A model generated the notes under the pieces. That model was not told the DNA's origin, did no database searches, and was given only the letters and a program-made list of their open reading frames with translations. A stretch of 64,000 nt of DNA from Streptomyces sp. WMMB 322 (GTDB taxonomy: Bacteria; Actinomycetota; Actinomycetes; Streptomycetales; Streptomycetaceae): contig NZ_FMHI01000009.1 of NCBI RefSeq assembly GCF_900090145.1, forward strand, positions 184,484-248,483, written 5' to 3'. Both the position numbers and the translations under genes were made by a program. The number at the start of each line of letters is the position of its first letter. Position 1 is the first letter of the stretch. Positions 32,655 to 40,930 of this stretch are shown here, in pieces.

Positions 32655-33581
32655 TCAGGCGAGGCGCGCCTCCACCACTCCGTCCACGTGCCGCGTCTCG
32701 AAGACGGGCTGGGGGGACGTCGCGGGTCCGCTCACGTTCCAGCCGTCCGAGAGCCGGAACACGCTGCCGTGCCAGGGGCAGCGCACGCATCCGTCGACGA
32801 GCTCTCCCTGCGAGAGCGGTCCCGCCATGTGGCTGCACCGGTCGGCCAGGACGTGCACCGTGTTGCCGCTCGCCCGCACCACCAGAACCGGGGTCTCGCC
32901 GACGATCCGCCGCACCGCCTTCCCGACGGGGAAGTCCGCGACCGCACCCAGCGCGTGCCAGCCGGGCTCCGTACGCACCGGGATGTCCTCGGCGTGGTTG
33001 ACGGCCGCGGCCTGCCGGTAGGCCAGGTGACCGCCGAGCGCGCCGCCGACCGCGACGACGGTGAGCCCGGCGTAGCCGAAGGCCCGTCCGCGCACGGTGT
33101 GGCCCCGCACGCGCGCGCCCAGCGAGTAGGCGTAGAGGATCACCCCGGCGGAGTTGGCGATCGCGTGCAGCAGACCGACGCGCATCTGCGGTTTGCGCAG
33201 CTCTGCCCAGTCGACCCATCCGGTGACTGCGGCGGGCACGGCGGCGACGAGCCCCGTGGCGATCAGCACCGCCGGCGCGTAGTGCCGGCGCTTGCCCGGA
33301 ATCAGGTCCAGTACGGCGGCCGAGAACCAGGTGCCCAGCGGCACCTGGACGAGCGCCGGATGCAGGGGGTGGCCGAGCCAGTGGCCGTGCAGTACGTCGC
33401 GGTCCTCGTCACTGAGGGGGAGTGCGTGCACGGCCCGCTGGAGTCCCTGGACCGGGGGGTCCAGCCGGGTGTCCTGCTCGGTTCTCTCGATGGCGGCGAG
33501 TACGCGTCCCTGCCGCTCGGAGTCGGGCAGCACGGCGCGCAGTGCGCTGGCGCAGGCAAGCAGCTTCTGTGAATAGGACAT
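32655..33581 (-). CDS. DUF2231 membrane domain fused to Rieske [2Fe-2S] domain (308 aa)
   Basis: Residues ~65-195 form the DUF2231 four-helix membrane domain (GHPLHPALVQVPLGTWFSA, AVTGWVDWAEL, GVILYAYSLGARVRG). Residues ~205-305 are a Rieske ferredoxin domain with cluster ligands in DRCSHMAGPLSQG and CVRCPWHGSVF. It probably transfers electrons at the membrane; a partner oxygenase or reductase is not adjacent. ATG 33581 gives MSYSQKLLAC. The arrangement is found in actinomycetes but its physiological role is unassigned. Confidence 0.88.
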   Translation of the reverse strand: MSYSQKLLACASALRAVLPDSERQGRVLAAIERTEQDTRLDPPVQGLQRAVHALPLSDEDRDVLHGHWLGHPLHPALVQVPLGTWFSAAVLDLIPGKRRHYAPAVLIATGLVAAVPAAVTGWVDWAELRKPQMRVGLLHAIANSAGVILYAYSLGARVRGHTVRGRAFGYAGLTVVAVGGALGGHLAYRQAAAVNHAEDIPVRTEPGWHALGAVADFPVGKAVRRIVGETPVLVVRASGNTVHVLADRCSHMAGPLSQGELVDGCVRCPWHGSVFRLSDGWNVSGPATSPQPVFETRHVDGVVEARLA

Positions 33582-34099
33582 ACAGCCCGGTTCCCGTCAG
33601 AGAGAAGGACAAACCGTGACATCGAGGGCCGTGGCCCCCGGCCCGGGCCCGGCCGATGGGCCGGTCGGATTGCTCCGCCGCCCGCCGCCCGCCGCCCGCC
33701 GCCCGCCGCCCGCCGGCCCGCCGATCCTCCGGAGCGCCGGCCCTCCGGAACGGCGCCGTACAGCGTGGGGTCGTGACGGTCCGCCGGGGTGAACACACAA
33801 GGGTGCAGAACAACGGCCGGGCGAGGGAGTGGGCGAGCCTCCCGGCCCGGACGGGCGGGCTCCGCGGTCTCCCCTCGTGAAGGGTGGCCGTCACGATTGG
33901 TTCACCGGTCACGCACAGCGACCACACTCGTCGTGCAGAGTGAGCAAGTGCCCCAATTGGCCCTTCCTGTCCAGGAATCCGCATGTCATGGAGCTACAAA
34001 TCTCACTGGAACCGCTTGGAATCTCAGCGGCGGCTCTATTAACGTTCCATAACGCAGCGCGGTCGTCACTGCCGTCACGAGAGACGGCTCCGTGCGCCG
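33582..34099. other. promoter region with GCCCGCC tandem repeat
   Basis: No gene. At about 33672-33722 the 7-bp unit GCCCGCC is repeated in tandem about six times. Further right, an AT-richer patch with CTATTAACGTTCCATAACG (34034-34052) is the most promoter-like sequence and would start the riboswitch transcript. Confidence 0.5.
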
Positions 34100-34285
34100 T
34101 CGCCGAATCCTGAAAGTGCACCACCCCGAGCCACAACTCGATATCGCTGCACCAAGGGAACCGGGGAACCACCCCCTGCCACACGGCAGGGACTGGGGTG
34201 AATCGGCAAGTTCCGCCCACGGGCGGGCAGTTCGTAGGAGACCTTCCTGCTCCGAACCCGTCAGCTAACCCGGTAGGCGAGAAGG
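34100..34285 (+). promoter_or_regulatory. c-di-AMP (ydaO/yuaA-type) riboswitch
   Basis: The leader contains conserved blocks of the ydaO aptamer in order: CGCCGAATCC (34101), AAGGGAACCGGGGAACCA (34154), GGGGTGAATCGGC (34195), TAGGAGACCTTCCTGCTCCGAACCCGTCAGCTAACC in two parts (34235-34270) and CGGTAGGCGAGAAGGA. It ends about 20 bp before the GTG of the M23 peptidase gene. In Streptomyces this riboswitch class precedes cell-wall hydrolase genes and turns them off when c-di-AMP is high. Confidence 0.93.
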
Positions 34286-34306
34286 AAGGAAAGGAGAACG
34301 GCCCCC

Positions 34307-35563
34307 GTGGCGTCCAACAGGCATGCCCCCGAGGGTGCGTACGACCCGTACCTGGACGACGAAGAGTCCGACAGATACGGCGAATACGGCCCCTTCGGCA
34401 ACGATGGCCCGCACCAGCAGCCCGGCGGCTTCGACTTCTTCGAGCAGACCGGCAGCTACGGCCAGTACGACTCTTACGCATCACAGCCGGCTGACACCTA
34501 CGCCGCGTACGACAACTACGGCTCGTACGGCTACGGGACCGACGGGGCATACGCCACACAGGAGTTCGCGGCGCCCGAGTTCGGCGCGTACGACTTCGGC
34601 CAGGGTGAAGTGCCCCCCGTTCCGGACGCGTTCGATGACGCTCCCGGGTCGGCCCCCGGCGAGGAGTGGAACCCCACCGAGGAGTCCGTGCGCCCCGTGC
34701 GCGGGCGGCACAAGCTCGTCAGGCAGCGCGGCGGCAGCATGGCTCGCAGCAGCGCCGTCCTCGGAGTCGGCATGATCGCGGCGGTCGGCGCCGGTGGAAT
34801 GGCCACCGCGCAGGAGAAGCCGGTGGCGTCGATCTCGATGCCGGACGTGGCCGAGAAGGCCAAGGACCTCCCGGGCGTCAAGCTGCTCGCCGGTGGCGAC
34901 GAGAACGTCACTGGCCAGCCGCTCACCCAGGCCGCTCTCACCGCGAGCGACACCCGGGAAGGCCAGACGGACGCGGGCGAGGCCCTGCGCTCCCGCATCC
35001 TCCAGCAGGCCCAGGCGCAGCAGTCGCAGGCCGAGGCGGCCGCGCGCGACGCTGCCATCGAGAAGGCGGCGGACGCGGCACAGGCGAAGGCCGCGAAGGC
35101 CAAGGCCAGCGCCGAGGCCGCGGAGCGCCAGAAGGCGGAGGAGGCCCGCCTGGCCAAGCTCGCCAAGAGCTTCAAGCTCCCCCTCTCCGGCTACCAACTC
35201 ACTTCTCAGTTCGGCGAGTCCGGCAGCCTGTGGTCCAACGGCCACACCGGCACGGACTTCGCGGCACCGTCCGGCACGCCGATCAAGGCGATCCACTCCG
35301 GCACGATCAAGGAGGCCGGCTGGGCCGGTTCGTACGGCTACCGCACCATCCTCCAGCTCGACGACGGGACGGAACTCTGGTTCTCCCACCAGTCGTCGAT
35401 GAACGTCTCTGCGGGTCAGAAGGTCCGTACGGGCGAGACGATCGGACGCGTCGGCTCCACCGGGAACGTCACAGGCGCTCACCTGCACCTGGAGGTCCAC
35501 CCCGGCGGCGGCGACGCGATCGACCCGGCGGCGTGGCTGCGGGGCAAGGGCCTCACCCTCTGA
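34307..35563 (+). CDS. M23 (LytM) peptidoglycan endopeptidase under c-di-AMP control (418 aa)
   Basis: Residues 1-140 are disordered and rich in Tyr/Gly/Asp with GSYGQYDSY-like repeats. Residues 145-168 form a membrane/signal helix (SSAVLGVGMIAAVGAGGMATA). Residues ~225-285 form an Ala/Lys/Glu coiled coil (AAEAA...KAKASAEAAERQKAEEAR). The C-terminal 120 residues are a LytM domain with zinc ligands His313 and Asp317 (HTGTD) and His392-L-His394 (HLHLE). Start GTG 34307 has AAGGAG. It should cut peptide cross-bridges in peptidoglycan. Regulation by the upstream riboswitch is strongly indicated. Confidence 0.92.
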   Translation: MASNRHAPEGAYDPYLDDEESDRYGEYGPFGNDGPHQQPGGFDFFEQTGSYGQYDSYASQPADTYAAYDNYGSYGYGTDGAYATQEFAAPEFGAYDFGQGEVPPVPDAFDDAPGSAPGEEWNPTEESVRPVRGRHKLVRQRGGSMARSSAVLGVGMIAAVGAGGMATAQEKPVASISMPDVAEKAKDLPGVKLLAGGDENVTGQPLTQAALTASDTREGQTDAGEALRSRILQQAQAQQSQAEAAARDAAIEKAADAAQAKAAKAKASAEAAERQKAEEARLAKLAKSFKLPLSGYQLTSQFGESGSLWSNGHTGTDFAAPSGTPIKAIHSGTIKEAGWAGSYGYRTILQLDDGTELWFSHQSSMNVSAGQKVRTGETIGRVGSTGNVTGAHLHLEVHPGGGDAIDPAAWLRGKGLTL

Positions 35564-36244
35564 CCCTGGCCGCGGAAGGAGGGGCGGCCGCACGGCGGCT
35601 CCCCTCCCGCACGCCACACCGACACCGTCACCATTTCCGGCACTGCTGCGGCGGCGGTGCGGCATCAGCGGCACCGCCACAAGCACCCCTACTCGTACGC
35701 GAGTTCATGACGCAGTTCATTACGCGTACCCACGGCGGCACCCCCGCATCCCGGGCGTAGGCCACCTCCACATCTTCACAGCACGACGAGTGCCCGTCGC
35801 GAAGACCTGTCGCGCCGCCGCCGCCTCGCACCGTCGAGGTGCGCTGGACCACGCACAACTCGCCCATGCCCCTCGGCGTACACAAGGAGGGGACGAGGCG
35901 GCGGCGGACGGGGGCCTCTTTCCTCCGCGGGTTTCCTCCGCGAGCAAGGTCCCGCCCACAAGTTCCGGCGGCCCTGGTGGACCGACCCCCCGACGCCAGG
36001 GCCGTCGGTCTTTCCTCGCGCGGGCGCGGGAACCGGTGGCCGGGAGCCGGGAGCGGGAAGCCGAGGGTCGGGCCGAGGGCCGGGAGCCGGGAGCCGGGGG
36101 AACGCAGGAACGCATGCCGGCGGCCGATGTCGCAGGCGCGGGCGCGGGCCGCACGGCGCGCACACGTGGGAATGGTTGGGAAAGGCCAGGGCAGGGCGGG
36201 AAAAGAGCTGGGTGGGCGACCGCAGGTGCCGCTACGGTCGGCCC
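35564..36244. other. intergenic, degenerate CGGGAGC repeats
   Basis: About 680 bp without a supportable gene. GGCCGGGAGCCGGGAGC(CGG)-type units are repeated imperfectly between about 36037 and 36102. The 70 bp before 36245 contain no strong consensus promoter; a G-rich patch (GGGCAGGGCGGGAAAAGAGC) lies about 45 bp upstream of the next start. Confidence 0.45.
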
Positions 36245-37267
36245 ATGTCTGAGACCGATTCCCCTGACGCGACCGCCCCGACGACCGGCGGGCTCGCCGC
36301 ACGCCGTCCGCTCGGGCAACTCTCCGTGTCGTCGCTGTGCCTCGGCGGCAACGTCTTCGGCTGGACGGCCGACGAGGCCGCCTCGTTCGACGTCCTCGAC
36401 GCCTACACCGCGGCGGGCGGCAACTTCATCGACACCGCCGACGTGTACTCCGGCAGGCGGCAAGGCGTGGACGGCGGCATGGACTCCGAGACCGTCATCG
36501 GCAACTGGACGGCGGCGCGCGGCAACCGCGACGACCTCGTCATCGCGACCAAGGTGGGTGCTCACCCCGACCGCAAGGGACTCTCCGCCGCCAACATCAA
36601 GGCCGCCGCGGACGATTCGCTGCGCCGGCTGCGCACCGACCGCATCGACCTCTACTACACGCACTTCGACGACGAGAGCGTCGAGGTCTCGGAGATCGTC
36701 TCCGCGCTGGACGATCTCGTGCGCGCCGGCAAGGTCCGCGAGATCGGCGCGTCCAACATCTCACCGGAACGCCTCGAAGCCTCCCTCGACTTCAGCGACG
36801 GGGCCGGCGCCGCCCGGTACGCCGCGCTCCAGCCGCACTACAACCTCGTCTCGCGCGACACGTTCGAGGGCCCACTGGCGGAGCTCGCCGAGCGCCGGCA
36901 GCTCGCGGTCATGCCGTACTTCGCCCTGGCCATGGGCTTCCTCACCGGCAAGTATCGTGCGGACGACGGTGGTTCAGCCGGTTCAGCCGGCACGGCCGGT
37001 ACGGGAGGAAGCCCGCGCGCCGAGCGTGCCTCGAAGTACCTGGAGACCGAGCGCGGCCGGCGCGTACTGGCCGCACTCGACCGGATCGCCGAGGCGCGGG
37101 GAATCGCCCACGCGACGATCGCCGTCGCCTGGCTGCTGACCCGCCCCACGGTCACCTCCCCGATCGCCAGCGCCCGGTCGACCGGGCAACTCGCCCCGCT
37201 GCTGGCCCTCGACGAGGTCCGGCTCACCGAGGAGGAGACGAAACTCCTGACGGACGCGTCGGAGTGA
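36245..37267 (+). CDS. aldo/keto reductase (340 aa)
   Basis: NADPH-dependent (beta/alpha)8 reductase of the AKR family. Catalytic tetrad: Asp and Tyr in DTADVYSG, Lys in IATKVG, His in YTHFDDESV. NADP-binding end SPIASARSTGQLAPLL. A short Gly/Ser insertion (DDGGSAGSAGTAGTGGSP) replaces the usual loop before RAERASKYL. ATG 36245. Physiological substrate unknown; it ends at a strong terminator shared with the VOC gene. Confidence 0.9.
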   Translation: MSETDSPDATAPTTGGLAARRPLGQLSVSSLCLGGNVFGWTADEAASFDVLDAYTAAGGNFIDTADVYSGRRQGVDGGMDSETVIGNWTAARGNRDDLVIATKVGAHPDRKGLSAANIKAAADDSLRRLRTDRIDLYYTHFDDESVEVSEIVSALDDLVRAGKVREIGASNISPERLEASLDFSDGAGAARYAALQPHYNLVSRDTFEGPLAELAERRQLAVMPYFALAMGFLTGKYRADDGGSAGSAGTAGTGGSPRAERASKYLETERGRRVLAALDRIAEARGIAHATIAVAWLLTRPTVTSPIASARSTGQLAPLLALDEVRLTEEETKLLTDASE

Positions 37268-37313
37268 TCGCGGAGCCGTCGGCCTGATCGAGGAAGCTCG
37301 GGCGTGACGGCGG

Positions 37314-37346
37314 ACGCGTCCCGCCGGGTCAGCCGGCGGGACGCGT
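37314..37346. terminator. bidirectional terminator overlapping VOC 3' end
   Basis: ACGCGTCCCGCCGG (37314-37327) and CCGGCGGGACGCGT (37333-37346) pair perfectly over 14 bp. The VOC gene stop (37329-37331) lies inside the loop, so the right arm codes for its last residues. Confidence 0.8.
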
Positions 37347-38054
37347 GCCGGGCCGCTCCTGCAGCTCATCGAGCCGCGCAAGGTCGTCGCGGACCGACTC
37401 CCGTTCCTCGTCCGAGAGTTGGACGGCGGCGGCCTCTGCCAGCAGGCGCGCCGACGTGGTGTCGTCGCCGAGCCGTCCCGCGACGTCCGCGCGCAGCACC
37501 AGCAGACGCAGCAGCTGGACCGGCGTGGGCTGCTCGTCCTCCAGCCGCAGCACCCGGTCGATGATCTTCGCCGCGCCCCGTGGATCCTCGCGCGAGTCCG
37601 CGAAGAGCGCCGCGTTGTGCAGGGCACGTGCGAACGTCTCCCTGGGCGCCGGGCGGTGGTGCTGGTCCTCGCTGGTCTTTTTGCCGATGCGGATGCAGTT
37701 GCCCCCCGGATCCGACATCAGGAACTGGCGCACGCCGTACGACATGTCCTTCAGCGGCCCTATGCGCGGCAGCCCGCGGGTCGGGATCCTCCCGTACGCG
37801 GCCCTGAGCCCGGAGCGGAACGACTCGTACAGCGTGTCCACGTCGTCGGTGAGGACGTAGCACGTGCTGAAGGACTCGGCGGGCTCGTACTTCTTCATGC
37901 CGAAGAACTGGAGCTCGATGCCGCCGCGCTGCACGACGGCGAAGGGGTTCGGGCTCCTCTGCTGGAAGGTCACCTCGAACCCGAGGGCGGTGTAGAAGTC
38001 CAGGACGGGCTGAATCGTCCGGCACGGCAGGATGGGAATGGTCTTCTCGCTCAT
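37329..38054 (-). CDS. VOC/glyoxalase-fold protein with C-terminal helical extension (241 aa)
   Basis: Residues 1-120 form a VOC (bleomycin-resistance-like) domain: IPILPCRTIQPVLDFYTALGF, GIELQFFGMKKY, TDDVDTLYESFRSGL and MSDPGGNCIRIG. Single-domain Ble-type proteins dimerise to bind drugs. Residues ~130-241 are an all-helical, TPR-like extension (AAKIIDRVLRLEDEQ, DDTTSARLLAEAAA) not present in Ble proteins. ATG 38054 is chosen; a GTG/ATG upstream is possible. Binding or enzymatic role unknown. Confidence 0.8.
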   Translation of the reverse strand: MSEKTIPILPCRTIQPVLDFYTALGFEVTFQQRSPNPFAVVQRGGIELQFFGMKKYEPAESFSTCYVLTDDVDTLYESFRSGLRAAYGRIPTRGLPRIGPLKDMSYGVRQFLMSDPGGNCIRIGKKTSEDQHHRPAPRETFARALHNAALFADSREDPRGAAKIIDRVLRLEDEQPTPVQLLRLLVLRADVAGRLGDDTTSARLLAEAAAVQLSDEERESVRDDLARLDELQERPGTRPAG

Positions 38055-38122
38055 GCCGAGCACTCTAGTCAAAGTTGAATAGCAGGCCCAGGCCCTTTCC
38101 TGCGGTCACCCGGAACCACTTC

Positions 38123-38545
38123 TCAGCGCTGCGGCTGCCCGTACGCGTGCTCGACCTTCAGCCGTACGACCAGGCGCCGGTCGGCGACCATCGCCGCCCG
38201 GTACTCGTCCCAGTCGGGATGCTCGCCCTGGATCGCGCGGAAGACCTCGATCAGTTCCTCGACCGTGTCGTCCTGGGGGTCGGCTGCGACGGGCGTCAGC
38301 TCCGCGTCGCCCTCGGCCACCGTCCAGGCCCAGCCGTCGTCGCTGCGGACGTGGAAGCTGGCGCGAGGGTCGCGCAGGAGGTTCCGCGTCTTGGCGCGGT
38401 CGGCCGTGACGGAGATCCGGATGAGACGACGGGCCGAGTCGTAGGTGTAGTTGACGTTCGACAACTGCGGCCGCCCGTCGCGCTTCAGCGTCACGAGCAC
38501 GCCCAGCTTGTGCTCGGCGAGCAGCGCGAGCAGTTCTTCGTCCAC
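38123..38545 (-). CDS. PPOX-class F420-dependent oxidoreductase (140 aa)
   Basis: Split-barrel FDOR/PPOX protein: LLAEHKLGVLVTLKRDGRPQLSNV, RISVTADRAKTRNLLRDPRASFHV, then a DAELTP strand and EHPDWDEYRAAM. The spacing matches actinobacterial F420-binding members that reduce small quinone- or biliverdin-like compounds. GTG 38545 is chosen; there is an open upstream extension with Arg/Gly low complexity. Confidence 0.85.
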   Translation of the reverse strand: MDEELLALLAEHKLGVLVTLKRDGRPQLSNVNYTYDSARRLIRISVTADRAKTRNLLRDPRASFHVRSDDGWAWTVAEGDAELTPVAADPQDDTVEELIEVFRAIQGEHPDWDEYRAAMVADRRLVVRLKVEHAYGQPQR

Positions 38546-38622
38546 GAGCCTGGCCCGTCCTCTCGGTCTGTCCGGTCGGTCTGTCCGGGCCGTCCGCCCG
38601 GAGGCGTTTGCGGGTGCGCCCG

Positions 38623-38835
38623 TCAGATCTGCCCGCGCTTGACGGCGTCCACGAACACGCCCCAACCGCCGGCCGGGAACACCACGACGGCGCCGACGCT
38701 ACCGGCCCGCTTGCTGTCCCGTACGGGAACGACACCGGCCAGGCCAGGCGCGACCTCGACGCAGTCACCGCCACTCCCGTTGCTGTAGCTGCTCTTGCGC
38801 CACAGGCAGGTGCTCAGGTCAGTGCTGGTGCTCAT
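38623..38835 (-). CDS. DUF397 protein (70 aa)
   Basis: Small streptomycete protein with the typical WRKSSYSNGSGGDCVEVA, VPVRDSKR and WGVFVDAVKRG blocks. Always found downstream of an XRE/DUF5753 regulator; here its ATG lies within the last codons of that gene (17-bp overlap). Such pairs modulate developmental and antibiotic genes and may act as regulator/antagonist; the mechanism is not settled. Confidence 0.92.
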   Translation of the reverse strand: MSTSTDLSTCLWRKSSYSNGSGGDCVEVAPGLAGVVPVRDSKRAGSVGAVVVFPAGGWGVFVDAVKRGQI

Positions 38836-39667
38836 CTCGGTAGCCCTTTGCTGCCGTCTGGATCATTGCCAGGGAAGCTCCCGGTGGCAGAGCTGATGCC
38901 CTGAGCAGATCGTAAGACCTGGTGTACTGCTTCACGAGCGTTGGTTCATCGATGAGTTGGCCGCTGTGGAGTCCCTCCGTGTACATCACGGGCGGAGCAT
39001 CCGTGAAGGTCATGAACTTGCTCATGCCCATCATGAACGGAAACGCTCCAGCGTTCACCGGAACCACCTGCGTAACGACGCGGCAGTCTTCCGCGAGTCG
39101 GACTACGTGCTCAAGCTGCTCTGCCATCGTCGCGGCAGAACCGATCGTCTGGAGGAGCATGAGCTCGTGCAGCACCACCCAAAGCTCTGGAGGGCGGGCG
39201 GCGTCGAAGAGATCGGCTCTGGAAAGCCGGGCGGCTACTTTGGCCTCGACATCGCTCGCTGCCTCCAGAGGATGCGTTGCACGCACGACCGCACGGGCAT
39301 AGTCCTCCGTCTGCAGCAGCCCTGGTACCAGGGCGGGTGACCACTCCTCCACGGTCAGTGCATGCCGTTCCATCTCGGCGACGTCGGCGAAGTACTCGGC
39401 GTGCCCTCCACGCTTGGCCGTTCTCGCATCGTCGCAGCGCCGCTCGAAGAAGCCGTCGGTGCCGAGCAGTTGATCGGCATGACGGGCGAGGTCCAGCGGC
39501 ATCCGCCGGTCACCCATCTCGATCTGGCTCAGGAAAGCGACGCTGTAGAAGCATCCCTCCGCCAACTCCTGAAGCGTCAGCCCCGCGTTCTCCCGTTTCC
39601 AGCGCAACTCGGCCCCGTAGAACGCCGGAACGCTCGCAGCCGCATCGACATCCTTGCGTGGTGGCAT
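38819..39667 (-). CDS. XRE-family regulator with DUF5753 (282 aa)
   Basis: Residues ~17-70 are an XRE helix-turn-helix (LRWKRENAGLTLQELAE, FLSQIEMGDRRMP). Residues 95-275 form a DUF5753 domain starting WSPALVPGLLQTEDYARAVV and containing QVVPVNAGAFP. ATG 39667 gives MPPRKDVDAAAS. It overlaps the DUF397 gene downstream and is divergent from the HATPase gene, forming the common streptomycete WhiJ/AbaA-like module. Confidence 0.9.
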   Translation of the reverse strand: MPPRKDVDAAASVPAFYGAELRWKRENAGLTLQELAEGCFYSVAFLSQIEMGDRRMPLDLARHADQLLGTDGFFERRCDDARTAKRGGHAEYFADVAEMERHALTVEEWSPALVPGLLQTEDYARAVVRATHPLEAASDVEAKVAARLSRADLFDAARPPELWVVLHELMLLQTIGSAATMAEQLEHVVRLAEDCRVVTQVVPVNAGAFPFMMGMSKFMTFTDAPPVMYTEGLHSGQLIDEPTLVKQYTRSYDLLRASALPPGASLAMIQTAAKGYRDEHQH

Positions 39668-39788
39668 GGTTGAAGACCTCCGCATTCAGCACGGTTCGCC
39701 GCAGAACCTGAACCCCTGTCACATTACGCAGTGAGCTACCACTCTGTGAGCGAAACGTCACAGAGCGCACCGAAAGGCTGTGGAACCG

Positions 39789-40232
39789 ATGACCGGCGGC
39801 GAAGAACGCCCCGCCCTCGCGGAGCTCGAACGGCAACACCTGACCCGCAGGTGCTGCGTCACCCTGACGATCCCGCTGCTCGCGGAACCTGAAGCACTCT
39901 CGCCCGTACGCCACCGCATCGGCGCCTATTTCGAGCTGTGGGGCCTTCCCGAACTCGCCGAGGTGGCCCGCCTCTGCGTCAGCGAACTCCTCACCAACGC
40001 CATCGTCCACGTCGGCCCGGGCACCCCGGTCACCCTCCACGCCTCCATGGCCGGCCCCCGCCCGCGCCTCAGCCTCACGGACCCGGCCCCGGGTGCGCCT
40101 CCGGTCCTCCAACAGGCGCCGCACGAAGCCGAGTCGGGCCGCGGGCTCGCCCTCCTGGAGGCGCTGACGCATGGGTGGGGGGTTGAGCGGAGGGCGGGAA
40201 GTAAGACGGTGTGGTGCGAGCTGGGCACATGA
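39789..40232 (+). CDS. HATPase anti-sigma-like protein (147 aa)
   Basis: GHKL-type ATPase of the RsbW/SpoIIAB class: LCVSELLTNAIVHVGPG contains the N-box Asn, LSLTDPAPG is the G1 box and ESGRGLALLEALTHGWG the G2 box. No kinase transmembrane part. The ATG at 39789 is used; a GTG lies nine bases earlier. It is divergent from the XRE/DUF397 genes, and these triads probably act as one switch. Confidence 0.88.
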   Translation: MTGGEERPALAELERQHLTRRCCVTLTIPLLAEPEALSPVRHRIGAYFELWGLPELAEVARLCVSELLTNAIVHVGPGTPVTLHASMAGPRPRLSLTDPAPGAPPVLQQAPHEAESGRGLALLEALTHGWGVERRAGSKTVWCELGT

Positions 40233-40269
40233 ACTGAAGCTGCTCACCACGAAGCAGTAGGTTCCGAGC

Positions 40270-40686
40270 ATGGACAAGGCAGAAGCACCGCGAGTGGTGG
40301 TCGGGGGCGCTGTGTGCGACCAGGGGAGATTGCTCGGAGCCAGACGAACTGGCCCGCCGGCCCTCGCCGGACGCTGGGAACTGCCAGGTGGCAAGGTCGA
40401 GCATGGCGAGACACCGGCTCAGGCACTGGTTCGGGAACTACGCGAGGAACTGGGGATTGAGGTCGAACCTCTGGAGCGCCTGCCCGGAGAATGGCCTCTT
40501 CAGCCGGGAGTTGTCTTGCACGTCTGGCGTGCGCGCTTGTTGAAGGGCCAACCCCAGCCGCTCCAGGACCATGACGAAGTGCGGTGGCTGACGCCCGCAA
40601 CGGCCTTCGAAGTTGACTGGCTGGACCAGGACCGACCGGCGGTCGCTGCTGTCGTGCAGTCACTCACTCGCTCCACAAGCCAGTGA
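40270..40686 (+). CDS. NUDIX hydrolase, MutT-like (138 aa)
   Basis: The Nudix box is complete: GGKVEHGETPAQALVRELRE-ELGI, with the metal-binding EREEL-type glutamates. The segment ALAGRWELPGG before the box and DHDEVRWLTPATAFEVDWLDQDRPA after it match MutT-type 8-oxo-dGTP diphosphatases. ATG 40270 is 38 bp after the HATPase stop. It marks the left edge of the less GC-rich patch. Confidence 0.88.
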   Translation: MDKAEAPRVVVGGAVCDQGRLLGARRTGPPALAGRWELPGGKVEHGETPAQALVRELREELGIEVEPLERLPGEWPLQPGVVLHVWRARLLKGQPQPLQDHDEVRWLTPATAFEVDWLDQDRPAVAAVVQSLTRSTSQ

Positions 40687-40930
40687 GAGCGGCGCCCTGG
40701 TCGGACGTGCCTGGAGCCTAGCCGCGTGTGCTGAACCGGGCGTGCCCTCCAGCATCTTTCGCCTCACCGCAGTCGTCCAGGCCGTCGACCGCTCCCTTGA
40801 TGTGCCCTGCGCAAGCTGCGGTTGAAGAGGCTCAGTTGTTCGTGGCGTATGGTCCTCAAGTTGATGTGCCGTTAGCTAAGCGTGATTGTCCTGTGCGCTG
40901 CAGTCAATGTGGCATTGACAGCGTTGGCGG

